Shown: positions 28,301 through 35,126 of the stretch, piece after piece
Position numbering within the stretch: position 1 is the stretch's first letter
Layout of the letters: each line of letters starts with the position of its first letter
Made by a program: the position numbers and the translations under genes
Notes under the pieces: model-generated
What the model was told of the DNA's origin: nothing
What the model saw: the letters and a program-made list of their open reading frames with translations, nothing else
Database searches by the model: none
Source: Podocnemis expansa
Lineage: Eukaryota; Chordata; Testudines; Podocnemididae
Direction: 5' to 3'
DNA: 64,000 bases
NCBI GenBank assembly: GCA_007922195.1
Contig: ML681981.1
Location: forward strand, 9,440,318 to 9,504,317

Positions 28301-31300
28301 AATAATTACATTGTGGTTGTCAAAATGATTAGGAATCATCTTTTTAGTCAGGGAATATCCAGACTATTTGCATAATACAACAATAATCAAAGCGGTACAG
28401 CATGAGCTCGGGCAGCTCTAATTTGCAGCTATCCCTGTTACGGCATTCTAAACTGCATTTAACACCATTTTACCTCACTCCTTGTGTTCCACAGGTGTCA
28501 CAACAGTGCTTACCATGACAACACTGATGATGGGAGCCAGAACTTCACTTCCTAATGCTAACTGCTTCATTAAAGCAATTGATGTATACCTTGGTATTTG
28601 TTTTAGTTTCATCTTTGGGGCTTTGTTGGAATATGCTGTGGCTCATTTCTGCACCCTTCACCATTCCCATTTGAAGGTGCGCACAAAGGTAATTAAATTT
28701 TTAAATATCAACGTAGAACAAATGGAACTCCGTTTCAGGGGAATGCATTATTTGCATTAGTATTAATGGGAATCTTACATACATTTAGTGGAAATATTTC
28801 TTATAATAAGGACGCTAAATTTCCAGAGGGGTAGCTGTGTTAGTCTGTGTACAGCAAAGACAATGAGAGTCCTGTGGCACCTTAAAGACTAACAGATTTC
28901 TTCATGGGTTCCAACCCACTTTGTCAGATGCATCTTTAAGGTGCCACAGGACTCTTGTTTTTCAAGAACACTAAAGGCACTGTGGATCTGACAAAAACTA
29001 AGGAATTAAGCACCCTTGAACTTTGGGGAGTTAGAAATCCAGCTCAGTCCCATCTCTATGAAAGGATGCTTTATGGCTCTCAGTTATATGCATACAACCC
29101 AATGACATTAACAACGCATGTAATCTGAGAATCGTTCTTGAATCACTGAGATCTTTGGCACTATTTTTGTGGCTATATGTAGGAGAAGCATGGAGTTGCA
29201 GACCCCAGGAGGAGGAAAGGCATAATTTGGGGCTGTTCATGAACACAAGGTTGTGAGCAATCTGCCATATTCATTCAGATGGAACAAATTACTTCCCCCG
29301 ATGCATAACCCCTGCACAGCAATGTAGCATGAATTAGGGCCAGACCATAGCTCTGGCTCCTCTTTGCCCTGTTGTAAAAGCCTTGCTCCCCAGGAGTGCA
29401 GAGACTTCTACTATAAGGGGCCTTTACATAATTGCGGAAGGGTTGGGAGATCTTCTGAGTCCAAGCGCACAATCTGGCCATAACCCTGAGGTGTGTTTAG
29501 ACATAATTCCTGGCAGCATTTGGGTCACAACCACTTAATATAGCTTATTAAATTTTTTATTAATTCTTGTCTTCCACCTTGCCAGCTCAGATATTAAGTA
29601 TGATATCTCCACCTTCCCATGACCCTACCCAGGGTATGTGCTATGGAATATCCTGACATTTCTATGGTCTCTAGTTTGCAGGATCTCCTTCCCATATATC
29701 TCTAGTTTGGAGATCTGCTTCTCATTCTCAGCAGCAGTTGCAATCACTAAATTCATAATGTGGTGCCCCAAATTGCCAGTTACATCAGTGGATGCACTCC
29801 TGGTGAGTGCACTACTAACAGAAGGAGATAGTGTAAACACGAAAAACTGCAGTAATTACTGAGGTGTTTGTACATCAACCTAATTTACTTGACTTAATTT
29901 TGTAGTGTTGACAAGGTCTGAGCATGGTGGTCACATAGCCTAAGGGTGTTCTCTGGAAATATGCATGGGCTAGGGATTTGTTTGGCAAGCTAGGTGTGAA
30001 GAAGAAGCAGGAAGCCAAGAGAAAGCCTTCTGAAAGCAGAAAAAGCAGTAGTGAGTATACAGAGCAGAGATAGCTCCTTGCGGGACACAGAAATGCTTGG
30101 AGAGGCATACTTAGACTGTGAGCAAGGAAACTGCCTGCTGCTGTTTGTTCCTACTGTTTTCCAGGGAAAAGGACTTTGTGTACAGTCTTTGTAAATAAAC
30201 AGAATTGCATCAACAAACTCATATAATCCATTTTGCCTCCTAAAAATACTGAATCCTGCAAGGCCTTGACAATTGCCTAAGCATTCAGGACATAAAGGGA
30301 CAAAATTTTTGCTGCCCCATACCTCCTAAATGTATGGCCACAAATGACAGATTCCCTCATCTACTCTAAGTAATTAGCCATCTTCCTCCCCAGTTTCCTG
30401 TTTGCATATGTGGATCTGACTTGGAGTATAAAAACTGTGCATACAAAATTGCAAAGAATCAAAATTCAGAAGGCAAAATGAAACCATTTTGAAATTGTAG
30501 CTTTATACAATATGTAAGAAATATCTGTGCTGCACTCCGTTTTAGTATTTAAGTAAGTTTGTTCAAGAGCCGGCATAGTGTTAAAATGTGCCAATTTCTC
30601 ATTTGACGCCATTGGGATTTACAGCTTTAGACTATACACTGCAAAATAGCTAGCTCTTCTATACAGATTCCTGCAGCATTCAGTGCCTTGTGAACCACGA
30701 TCAGCACAGACAACATCAAAACTGATGAGTACCCTGCCGTATGGGAATTCAAGCACAAAGTGCCATTCATTTCAATTCAATTAGCCTACTGCATAACAGT
30801 GAATAAACCAGCAGGTTGACTTTCAAAAGCCGCACACCCTTGCTTTCTTCTGTAGGAAGAATAGAACTCATCATTTGACTAAGCAGCTCTGTTGACTTGT
30901 TTCCCTATTTAAAAGAAAGGGATCCTCATCTAGCTTTATTTTTTAAAATTCACTTTAGGGTAGAGAACAACCCTAGAAACTTTCATCCTGAAAGGGCAAA
31001 ATGTCACAAATTAAAAATTGGGTGGTAGTGAAAACATGCAGACTATCATATATCCAGGGCCATCCGGAGGGTGGGGAGGGGGAGCGGGGTGACTGCCACT
31101 CCCTGTGTCTGCAGGGCCTGTTCAGCAGTGGGGCAGGGCCAGAGGCCACCCTCTTTTCTCTGCTCCACCCAGCGTTCTGCTTCCAGCCCAGCCAGCTGGT
31201 CCGCTCCAGGGGGCGGGGTGGGGTGGGGAGGCCAGCATGTGGCCATTGCTCTGTGGGGGCTGCAGGCAGAGCTGGCCAAGTCCATCCCACCCCTAGGCTC

Positions 31301-34300
31301 TGCAGAGCCTCCGACACATGCAGCCTGTCCTGCCCCAGGGGTGGACCAGCCAGCTGGGGGCAGGCCAGGCCTGGAAAACTGCACGGAGCAGCTCAGGGAG
31401 AATAGCCTCTGGCCCATTGTCCCCACTCAGCGCTGAACGCCTCCCTGGTGCGCAGTTGGCCCTACTCCCCGTCCCCGTTACAGCCCTGCGTATATCTACC
31501 AGCCACACCTACGACAGCAACAATACACAGCATCATGTTGCCTTTACAAACATTTTAAACTGGCATGTCAAAGGAATCTTGAGGTGCCCCAGATAACGTG
31601 TCACTCTTGGCTGAAACACTGTTAATCTTGAAAATCTATAGGAGTCAACAGAAGTGACATCTTTCCTCAATCCTGTTGGATGTCAAACACTTCAGTTAGT
31701 AGAAACAGCAGACACCATATACAGTATTGTTTAGCTCTCACACGGTACCTTCTCATGGATGCCTCTGACTTTTGTATTCAAACAAATCCCTTTATAGTAC
31801 CACCTGCTATTCTTGCATTAAGAGCTGGAAGTAGGAAAAGAGTAAATGGCATCCCATTTAAAAATACAGCTGCAGTTGAGCACTCTCTTTAAATGCAAGG
31901 TTTTCATAATCTAAAACATCTTAGTTTTTCTTCTCATGTAGTTTCCTAAATCCCCTCTTTTCAAAAGCCCTCCAACATGCCTGATTTGTAAAGCAGATAG
32001 GTAGTTGTAGTTCTGTTGTAGATTCTCATTCTTTTCACAGGGGCAATATGATAATCAAAATTGTGCTATAAATGCATCTTTTTATGCTCTTTGAGAGAAG
32101 AGAGAGTTGTAGTTCACTAATAGGAGTCAGATGTACACCTCACCATAGACAGCATTTTCCACTCAAGTTTTAATGGCTTCTTAGGGGAAAGAAATAAGTT
32201 AAGAATAGCATAATAAAGCACCTGTCACCTGTGAATCATTCACGTGCAACTGTGTGAAAGGAAAAATGGCACGTAGACAGTGTCCTTGCCCGCTGTGCAA
32301 TAAAATGGTAATGCTCTACAACTTCTATTTGACTCTACCTGGATGAGAAATCAGACTTTAAACTGAACAACGCACTAAGTCCCAGCATTTTTAAGTGCAA
32401 ATGTTGATGTGCTCCTTTTCTCTGTCTAATGAATGAGAACACAGGAACAGACAGGTTTCTTCTGACAGTTTATTTTATTAACTTTTGAAGTGCCAGTTAC
32501 AATGAGCCTTGGTGCTTTGTCAGAGATGTTGCTGGGAAGGATTTCCTGCAGTATCATCAGGATGTTATTGGGCTGAGTACACTTTTAAAAGGTAGAATAG
32601 CTAAGAAGTTGAAATTTATAGTAGATACAGTTCAAAGTAAAACTTAATATCTAACAATTCCTCAGGCGGTGTTTAAAATCCAGGCTGGGATTTTATGGCT
32701 TGATTTTTATCTATGATTTATAAACACATTTTTAATCTCAGCTTTTGGCTTCAAATTACTGACATTGCTGCAAGAAGCTAGACTGCAGATAAAAGAATCA
32801 TTTGCAGTCAGGTGCATTTTCTGGGAAGACCTACCATGTTCTGCATGGTTTATCTCTGTCTGATGGCAGATACTAGATTTTGCTGGCAAACAGAAAAACA
32901 AAAAGCAGTAATGACATTTTTTCCCAATTCCATCTATTCTGTTTCACTGAGTCACTGCAGATTCAGTCTAAATCTAAAGTAGAATCTGTGCTCATTGAAA
33001 TCAACAGCAGAACTCCCATAGGCTATGTCCACACATACATCATTATTTTGAAATAACCCATTTCAAAATGAGTTATTTCGAATTAACAGTTTGTTATTTC
33101 AAATTAAGGGAAAGCCTGCTTTTGAAATAGCTGTTGTTTTGAAATGGTTGTTTCGAAACAAGGCCGTTTGGACATGTTTTGAAACAATGTTGTTGTTTCA
33201 AAACAACGTGTCCAAACGCCGTTGTTTTGAAACAACCGTTTCAAAACAACGGCTATTTTGATTAGATGCCAGGTTTAACGGTTTTGAAATAATGGTGCGT
33301 CATGTGGACATGCTGCTTCTTTTTTCGAAACAACCTCTGTTGTTTTGAAATAAGAAGCCTGTGTGGACATACCCATCGATTTCAAAGGGTCAGGACCTCA
33401 CCCCACCCATGAACTTTCCAGCTCAATGTCTTCTCCAATCAACGCAAGAGAAAACTCCTTGAAATACTTGTGTAGAGCTCAAAGTGCTGCGCTGTCTCAG
33501 CCAAGCGCTTAAGCATGTGCTTAACTTTAACCCACTGAACTTTAAAAATGTATTTCAAGTGCTTCACTGAATCAGGAACTGAAATAGGAGATTATGACAT
33601 ATTGAAGTAATCAGTCAGTTGTGGTGTTCATTCCTCTTCTTGAAGTGCTTTATTTTTTTAAAACAGATCACTTCATTGTGAGTCTAAGAGGTTGAAGAAG
33701 TGTCAGCTTACTGTACAGAGATAGAGTCTCCCAAATTCTGAGGTGTTTGAGCTAACCTAAACCAGGGGTAGCTGCAGCTCCACTGATGATCTGCTAAAAT
33801 AGAATATACTCCTACACAATTCGTAACTGCTAACAATTAATTTAATCTTTCCAACAAAAAAGTTCTTTATCCCTTTGATACATTTACAGGATTTCATACT
33901 CATTTTGATGTTAATGGATCATTTCTGAACAAATCTAGTTGTCCTTTACATTTAGATTTGAACTTTGGCCAAAAGCCATCATGTTAAGTCAGGGTATCTT
34001 GTATGTGGAGATATTAAAAGCCAACAGAAGGTATGCCTGTATATGTGCTTACCCACTAAAATCATATGTGAACTACAAAAAGGGAATTACATGGAAACTT
34101 AATCATTCAGTTCAGTGCAAATGTAAAAATATGTGATGAAACATATGCTTAAGTGCCTCTGTCCTGCTGTTTTGTTTCCTGTCAGAATGAGGATGAAGAG
34201 GTTGAGGAAGAGATTAATGGAGTACTGGCAGCACTTGCAAACAGTTGTAATGTCTCTGACAAGATTAACAAGCGTGATTCAAAGAAAAACGTCAATACCA

Positions 34301-34497
34301 GCAGTAACAGAAAAAAGGAGAAAAGTAAACACACTTGGTGTAGTTCACCAATGACAGTGATGAAAAGACTCTTCTGTATCTCTGATTGTTTCCATGTTAA
34401 AAACCCATACTACATAGACAACTATGCCAGACTCTCTTTCCCATTATCGTTTATCATAATAAATGTATTTTATTGGGTGTATTATTTGTATTTCTGA
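1201..34497 (+). CDS. GABRP-like: GABA-A receptor pi-like subunit gene (8 coding exons, 5' end missing)
   Basis: This gene encodes a subunit of a pentameric GABA-gated chloride channel in the plasma membrane. Eight exons join in frame to give 422 residues. Visible in the product: a WVPDT loop-A motif (residues 93-97), the Cys-loop C137-X13-C151, M1 (about 219-243), the anion-selectivity PAR motif (249-251), M2 with R251 as 0' and L260 as 9', M3 (about 282-304), a short basic and acidic M3-M4 loop, and M4 as the last 21 residues. Exon lengths of 68, 83, 138 and 153 bp match the family's conserved gene structure. From memory of the family, the extracellular and M1-M3 parts are closest to GABRP, including a Cys at the 2' pore position. 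The M3-M4 loop lacks the FKRKISF-type stretch I associate with human pi. It could be a diverged GABRP or a non-mammalian paralog such as the fish zeta type. The signal-peptide exon was not found. Introns hold many transposons. Confidence 0.95.
1305..2801. other. Intronic sequence, nothing recognised
   Basis: AT-rich intron between the exon at 1201 and the first hairpin retroposon. A minus-strand open frame across 937-1551 runs antisense over the exon and shows no family signature. Confidence 0.5.
2813..3028 (-). mobile_element. Hairpin retroposon, copy 1
   Basis: Two inverted arms (CAAGGAGTCCTGTGG... and ...CCACAAGACTCCTTG) enclose GAGCTTTCATGGG and ATCCCACTTCATCAGAT motifs. The copy ends in CTAACCTTTTGGAA. 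The same 11 bases, TTTGGCTAAAG, flank it at 2802-2812 and 3029-3039. That is a retroposon-type target duplication. Confidence 0.85.
3040..5809. other. Intronic sequence with degenerate inverted-repeat fragments
   Basis: No exon seen. TGTAGACACAGCC near 3917 and GCTGTGTCTACAC near 4025 are inverted to each other. They look like worn ends of one or two DNA elements of the type described below. The rest is AT-rich and not recognised. Confidence 0.35.
5810..6213. mobile_element. Short inverted-repeat DNA element (MITE), TTTCGAAA type, copy 1
   Basis: Ends are GGCTGTGTTCACACAC and GTGTGAACACAGCC, with a TAA duplication at 5807-5809 and 6214-6216. The interior repeats TTGTTTCGAAACAA and TTATTTCGAAATAA palindromes and one TTAATTCGAATTAACAG segment. 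No transposase is present. The 3-bp duplication and G-rich ends fit a PIF/Harbinger-like non-autonomous element, which is inference. Confidence 0.85.
6330..6624. mobile_element. Short inverted-repeat DNA element without TTCGAA words
   Basis: The ends GGCCTTATCTACACTAGC and GTGTAGATTCGACC are imperfect inverted copies. The interior is unlike the neighbouring elements, with segments such as CAACATAAGTTTTGC and TTATGTTGGCAGGAG. A separate perfect palindrome around TAACTCTGTAGC...GCTACGCATCAACCTAACTC follows at 6630-6680. Confidence 0.5.
6751..7081. mobile_element. MITE, TTTCGAAA type, copy 2
   Basis: Ends are GGCTATGTTCACACAC and GTGTGAACACACC, with TTA at 6748-6750 and 7082-7084. The interior closely matches copy 1 at 5810, including the TTAATTCGAATTAACAG stretch and AGCTCAAAG-GAAATAGCA. 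The two are the same subfamily only 540 bases apart but have different target duplications, so they are separate insertions. Confidence 0.85.
7550..7935 (+). mobile_element. Hairpin retroposon, near full-length copy 2
   Basis: This copy starts AAAGGGGTAGCCATGTTAG and ends GACTCCTTGTTGTTTT. ACAAAATAATGT flanks it at 7538-7549 and 7936-7947. The two arms pair over most of the element, including a second pair in the middle (CTTATAGAATGGGAGGAAAA and TTTTCCTCCCATTCTGTAAG). A roughly 70-base core that is not palindromic lies between them. At 386 bp it is the best guide to the full element. Confidence 0.85.
7948..8952. other. Intronic sequence, nothing recognised
   Basis: AT-rich intron running up to the acceptor at 8952. 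A short CT-rich run lies near 8131-8145. No exon or clear repeat seen. Confidence 0.5.
8953..9020 (+). CDS. GABRP-like: Coding exon: first extracellular beta strands (68 bp)
   Basis: The exon has the 68-bp length conserved across GABA-A subunit genes. It lies between a T-rich acceptor (TTTTTTTTCAG) and a GTATAC donor. It encodes [20 protein letters not shown] followed by INM, corresponding to the V-x-x-x-M-x-DIASI-x-x-ISE strand of pi subunits. Phase is 1 on entry and 0 on exit. An antisense CR1 fragment begins within about 40 bases of the donor. Confidence 0.93.
9055..10490 (-). mobile_element. CR1-type LINE fragment, antisense in intron
   Basis: Read on the minus strand, the stretch around 9165-9195 encodes [10 protein letters not shown], which corresponds to the F/Y-A-D-D catalytic motif of CR1 reverse transcriptases with Ala changed to Val. 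Just downstream are [22 protein letters not shown] residues. The remainder matches, from memory, a CR1 LINE common in turtle genomes. Frames are broken throughout, so it is dead. It nearly fills the 1.56-kb intron between the 68-bp and 218-bp exons. Confidence 0.85.
10583..10800 (+). CDS. GABRP-like: Coding exon: ligand-binding domain loops D and A
   Basis: This 218-bp exon lies between a CTCCTTTCAG acceptor and a GTATGT donor. It begins [12 protein letters not shown], the loop-D strand, and contains WVPDTF (loop A), [11 protein letters not shown] and the strand [13 protein letters not shown]. Two N-glycosylation sequons are visible, NKS at residue 79 and NGT at residue 122. Many alpha, beta and gamma genes have 221 bp here, from general knowledge. 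The one-codon shorter length agrees with the pi-type spacing. The exon ends with two bases of an Arg codon that is completed at 11608. Confidence 0.96.
11608..11690 (+). CDS. GABRP-like: Coding exon: Cys-loop (83 bp)
   Basis: The exon has the canonical 83-bp length for this family. It encodes [17 protein letters not shown] followed by [10 protein letters not shown]. The two cysteines are separated by 13 residues, which defines the Cys-loop that couples agonist binding to the pore, and the YPMD motif is intact. The acceptor is TTTTTAAAG and the donor GTAAGA. The last base opens the Trp codon that is finished in the next exon. Confidence 0.96.
11942..12376. mobile_element. MITE, TTTCGAAA type, copy 3
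   Basis: Ends are GGCTATGTCTACAC and GAGTAGACATAGCC, with TAT at 11939-11941 and 12377-12379. The interior is dense in TTATTTCGAAATAA and CCTTTCGAAATG words and includes GGACGGGATCCGTCC, a palindrome also found in the copy at 23304. Confidence 0.85.
12380..13696. other. Intronic sequence, nothing recognised
   Basis: AT-rich intron with poly-T runs near 13270 and 13305. No exon or clear repeat seen. Confidence 0.5.
13709..13800 (-). mobile_element. Hairpin retroposon, minimal 92-bp copy 3
   Basis: A perfect 28-bp inverted repeat (13709-13736 and 13743-13770) is separated by six bases and followed by CTGGACTAGACTAACACGGC. TTTTAGAATGAT flanks the unit at 13697-13708 and 13801-13812. The outer tail marks it as the same family, but most of the body is missing. 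Confidence 0.88.
13985..14037. repeat. (TTTA)n/(CTTA)n microsatellite
   Basis: About thirteen tetranucleotide units of TTTA with four CTTA variants in the middle. Confidence 0.95.
14488..14838. mobile_element. MITE, TTTCGAAA type, copy 4
   Basis: Ends are GGGTATGTCCACACGAG and GTGTGGACATACCC, with TTG at 14485-14487 and 14839-14841. The right side has the TTAATTCGAATTAACAG segment shared with the copies at 5810 and 6751. Confidence 0.85.
14920..15110. repeat. Old amniote interspersed repeat
   Basis: The stretch CCCCAGTTGGGGCCTTGTTG, then GCTACACCCTGTACACA, GAGAGACAGACCCTGCTCC and GAGAGTTTACAGTTT follows a widespread reptile and bird repeat that I recognise by pattern but cannot name with certainty. 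Confidence 0.45.
15232..15422 (+). mobile_element. Hairpin retroposon, copy 4
   Basis: This copy starts TCCAAAGGGGCAGCC and ends GCCACAGGACTCCTT. Near-identical 15-base repeats, ATATGTATGAGAAAT and ATATGTATGAGAGAT, flank it at 15217-15231 and 15423-15437. The centre is short: the arms meet around AAAAAGCATGTAACAAATTG. Confidence 0.82.
15438..16229. other. Intronic sequence, nothing recognised
   Basis: AT-rich intron between two repeats. No exon seen. Confidence 0.5.
16230..16604 (-). mobile_element. CR1/L3-type LINE fragment, antisense
   Basis: Segments such as GATCCTTTTCTGCAGTATTC, TAGTTTGCATTTGTCCTTAT and CCAGTTTGTCAGTATCAGTT match, from memory, the antisense of a LINE common in turtles. 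The fragment ends where the hAT-like element at 16616 begins. Confidence 0.65.
16616..16832. mobile_element. hAT-like short DNA element
   Basis: The left end GTTTTCAATCTGTGGCCCAC and the right end AAAAGGCTGAAAACTACAG are imperfect inverted repeats. The interior has repeated GGTCCACA and GTCTGCAAACCCCTACGGG segments typical of hAT-derived elements. ATCTAAAGTAA is present at 16605-16615 and 16833-16843. Eight of those bases would be a normal hAT target duplication. Confidence 0.7.
16858..17144 (-). mobile_element. Hairpin retroposon, copy 5
   Basis: The unit runs from CAAACAAGGAGG to CACAGCTCTCACTTTGGG. ATTTGGTGATAA flanks it at 16846-16857 and 17145-17156. The middle carries the GAAGGAAAATAAAT and ATTTATTTTCCTCCCATTC inner arms seen in the long copy at 7550. 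The left outer arm is partly deleted. It sits three bases from the duplication of the hAT-like element. Confidence 0.85.
17157..18239. other. Intronic sequence, nothing recognised
   Basis: AT-rich intron up to the acceptor at 18239. No clear repeat seen. Confidence 0.5.
18240..18377 (+). CDS. GABRP-like: Coding exon: loops B-F of the extracellular domain (138 bp)
   Basis: The exon matches the family's 138-bp length. It encodes [19 protein letters not shown] and continues to SEAVYETG. An NDS glycosylation sequon lies at residue 173. An upstream TTTCAG at 18211-18215 is also an acceptor-like site. The AACAACAG acceptor at 18239 was chosen because only it restores the split Trp codon and the conserved WGY start. 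The donor is GTAGGA. Confidence 0.94.
18695..19690 (+). mobile_element. CR1-type LINE 3' fragment
   Basis: The stretch begins with the last reverse-transcriptase residues ([14 protein letters not shown]) and runs through the CR1 tail region: AGGAGCCATTAGGAAAGGGA, TATGAGGAGAGATTGAAAAG, CAGCTTGGAAAAGAGATGAC, TGTGGAACTCTTTGCCAGGA and GACTAGGTGGG-TACTGGTCTGA. An internal A-rich run lies at 19007-19024. Several frame breaks show it is dead. Confidence 0.85.
19691..21481. other. Intronic sequence, nothing recognised
   Basis: AT-rich intron with a T run near 21111. Open frames around 19742-20289 are short and show no family features. Confidence 0.5.
21482..21590. mobile_element. Hairpin retroposon, half-arm fragment (copy 6)
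   Basis: Only one arm is present: AATGGCACCTTAAAGACTAA, ATCAGCTTTTGTGGGACTGC and CTACTTCACCAGATGCAT. No inverted partner follows. It resembles the variant at 28820 and 53002, with GGCACCTTAAAGACTAA. Confidence 0.6.
21591..23303. other. Intronic sequence, nothing recognised
   Basis: No exon seen. A 109-residue minus-strand frame at 22314-22643 has no recognisable family features. Confidence 0.45.
23304..23725. mobile_element. MITE, TTTCGAAA type, copy 5
   Basis: Ends are GGGCACATCTACACGCAC and GTGTAGACGTGCCC. The interior is very close to the copy at 11942, including GCCAATTGG, CGTCCTTTCGAAATAAG and GACGAGGTCCGTC. No exact 3-bp duplication is visible (ATA left, CTA right). Confidence 0.8.
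23726..24660. other. Intronic sequence, nothing recognised
   Basis: No exon seen. Moderately GC-rich patches at 24040-24260 have no coding signature. Confidence 0.45.
24665..24860. mobile_element. Possible worn inverted-repeat DNA element
   Basis: GATCTACACTTGAAAA on the left and repeated TTATATTGGTGTAACAGG and TATATCAGTGTAG segments resemble degenerate DNA elements of the CTACAC family. The right end is not clear. Confidence 0.3.
24861..26367. other. Intronic sequence, nothing recognised
   Basis: AT-rich intron. No exon or clear repeat seen. Confidence 0.45.
26368..26798. mobile_element. MITE, AATTCAAATT/AATTCGAATT type
   Basis: Ends are GGCTATGTCTACGC and GTAGACACAGCC. The interior word is AATTCGAATT or AATTCAAATT rather than TTTCGAAA, for example GCCTCAGTTTGAATTGAGG. 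The flanking triplets are ACA and ACC, a worn match at best. Confidence 0.78.
26819..27032 (-). mobile_element. Hairpin retroposon, copy 7
   Basis: Arms run from AAGCAAGGAGTCCTGTGG to CTGCCCCTTTGGAACT. TGAACATAGAAA at 26807-26818 and TGAACATGGAAA at 27033-27044 differ at one base. The copy landed about ten bases from the end of the preceding DNA element and 250 bases before the M1 exon. Confidence 0.85.
27293..27445 (+). CDS. GABRP-like: Coding exon: loop C, pre-M1, M1 and start of M2 (153 bp)
   Basis: The exon has the conserved 153-bp length. It encodes the pre-M1 strand [15 protein letters not shown]1 ([20 protein letters not shown] and on to about WI) and the M1-M2 linker [10 protein letters not shown]. 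The Pro-Ala-Arg preceding M2 is the known determinant of anion selectivity in this superfamily, so the subunit should line a chloride-permeable pore. Cys follows at pore position 2'. The acceptor is CTCTTTTCACAG and the donor GTGAGT. Confidence 0.96.
27446..28033. other. Intronic sequence, nothing recognised
   Basis: AT-rich intron following the M1 exon. No exon seen. Confidence 0.5.
28034..28245 (+). mobile_element. Hairpin retroposon, copy 8
   Basis: The copy starts TTCCAAAGGGGGAGCCGTG and ends GGATTCCTTGTTTGTTTTTC. The arms meet at CCCACTTGTCTGACAAAGTG with the central core deleted. Flanks share only GAAGTG (28028-28033 and about 28249-28254), so the duplication is weak. Confidence 0.78.
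28495..28688 (+). CDS. GABRP-like: Coding exon: M2 and M3
   Basis: This 194-bp exon runs from a TGTTCCACAG acceptor to a GTAATT donor. It encodes [20 protein letters not shown], most of M2 with the 9' Leu, and then [20 protein letters not shown] with [10 protein letters not shown]3 and its end. The rest starts the cytoplasmic loop ([10 protein letters not shown]). M3 is nearly identical to GABRP as I recall it, whereas the loop after AVAH diverges at once. The exon ends in phase 0. The open frame continues past the donor only by chance, to 28760. Confidence 0.96.
28820..28962 (+). mobile_element. Hairpin retroposon, short variant copy 9
   Basis: It starts TTCCAGAGGGGTAGCTGTG and ends CCACAGGACTCTTGTTTTTC, with GGCACCTTAAAGACTAACAG in the left arm. 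The right arm is mostly lost. Flanks GGACGCTAAA and GAACACTAAA are similar. It lies 130 bases after the M2-M3 exon. Confidence 0.7.
28963..31049. other. Intronic sequence, nothing recognised
   Basis: No exon seen in the loop intron here. Open frames at 29031-30108 are short and without family features. Confidence 0.45.
31050..31490. other. GC-rich block inside the intron
   Basis: About 440 bases rich in G and C, with CCAGCC, GGGGCGGGGTGGGG and CTGCAG runs, stand out from AT-rich surroundings. Overlapping open frames on both strands follow from low stop-codon density. No protein family is visible. It may be a GC-rich repeat core or a small CpG-poor island. Confidence 0.4.
31491..33020. other. 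Intronic sequence, nothing recognised
   Basis: AT-rich intron. No exon or clear repeat seen. Confidence 0.45.
33021..33374. mobile_element. MITE, TTTTGAAA/TTTCGAAA type, copy 6
   Basis: Ends are GGCTATGTCCACACAT and GTGTGGACATACCC, with flanking ATA and ATC. The interior has GTTGTTTTGAAACAAC words and the AGTTATTTCGAATTAACAG segment. Many former CG pairs now read TG or CA. Confidence 0.8.
33375..34185. other. Last intron segment, nothing recognised
   Basis: AT-rich sequence leading to the terminal-exon acceptor at 34185. No additional loop exon recognised. Confidence 0.45.
34186..34497 (+). CDS. GABRP-like: Terminal coding exon: M3-M4 loop and M4
   Basis: The last exon follows a TTTTGTTTCCTGTCAG acceptor and encodes 103 residues plus TGA. 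It opens with an acidic run (NEDEEVEEE). A Lys/Ser/Asn-rich segment with NRKKEKSK follows, then [33 protein letters not shown] and M4 ending FYWVYYLYF. The M4 ending and the YARLSFPL entry fit GABA-A subunits, where pi ends FYWAYYMYF. The loop itself is not recognisable as GABRP. The length and frame leave no room for another exon being needed, although a skipped small loop exon in the preceding 5.5-kb intron cannot be ruled out. Confidence 0.93.
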   Translation, partial: NEDEEVEEEINGVLAALANSCNVSDKINKRDSKKNVNTSSNRKKEKSKHTWCSSPMTVMKRLFCISDCFHVKNPYYIDNYARLSFPLSFIIINVFYWVYYLYF

Positions 34498-35126
34498 ATA
34501 TATTAAACTATAAATTTGTTACATAAATTAAGGGAAGGCATAACAAGAATAGTAAGGGAAGTTGCACTGGTTTTGTCAGAAAAAATGTTTATTATACAAT
34601 ACATTATGGTAAAAGACTGCCATTTTATCAAATAGCAATGTTGAGTTTCTGATAAATTACTGTTCATTTGTTAAATTACTGTGGTATAAAAGCTGTTCCT
34701 GTAAATTCCTGTAGTCCAAACTTGACCTCATTTTTAGCATGACTATCCCTTTGTGTCCTATTTATCAAAAGCCACATCCTGTTTTTAAACCGCATATATT
34801 AAATTTTGCAAAATGAGAAAGTTATATAACACCATTTTCTGGACTGCACTAAGTACATGTTAACAAACACAGCAAAGTGTTATTTTTCTTTATATTTCCA
34901 ACATTGTGTTCCCTCTGGCTTTGTCAATAATGGATATGTCTCCAAGAACCTTATATAAGAACACTTATCACTGAAGATTAATTTTTTTTTTGTTTAAATA
35001 GCAAATAAGTGGTTTGAGGGACTGAACTATTAACACATTCCAAAACCACATCTACTGCTTTGGAAGATCATAAAAAATTAACAACACTGACCCATAAAAA
35101 TGTGCTGCGCTCCCACAGGCATCAAT
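34498..35126 (+). other. Likely 3' UTR and downstream flank
   Basis: No AATAAA occurs in the first 600 bases after the stop. Variant ATTAAA hexamers lie at 34502-34507 and 34798-34803. The first downstream AATAAA sites, at 35209 and 35386, lie within a DNA element. An AATAAA at 34458-34463 is inside the coding exon. The true poly(A) site cannot be fixed from sequence alone. Confidence 0.45.

Noticed and set aside
28482..28760. A 92-codon frame extending beyond the M2-M3 exon
   Set aside because: The residues after 28688 are intron read-through. The GTAATT donor and the phase match to 34186 fix the exon end.
31001..31596. Six overlapping frames of 60-130 codons
   Set aside because: GC-rich sequence lacking stops in all frames, with no conserved motif and no splice or promoter logic.
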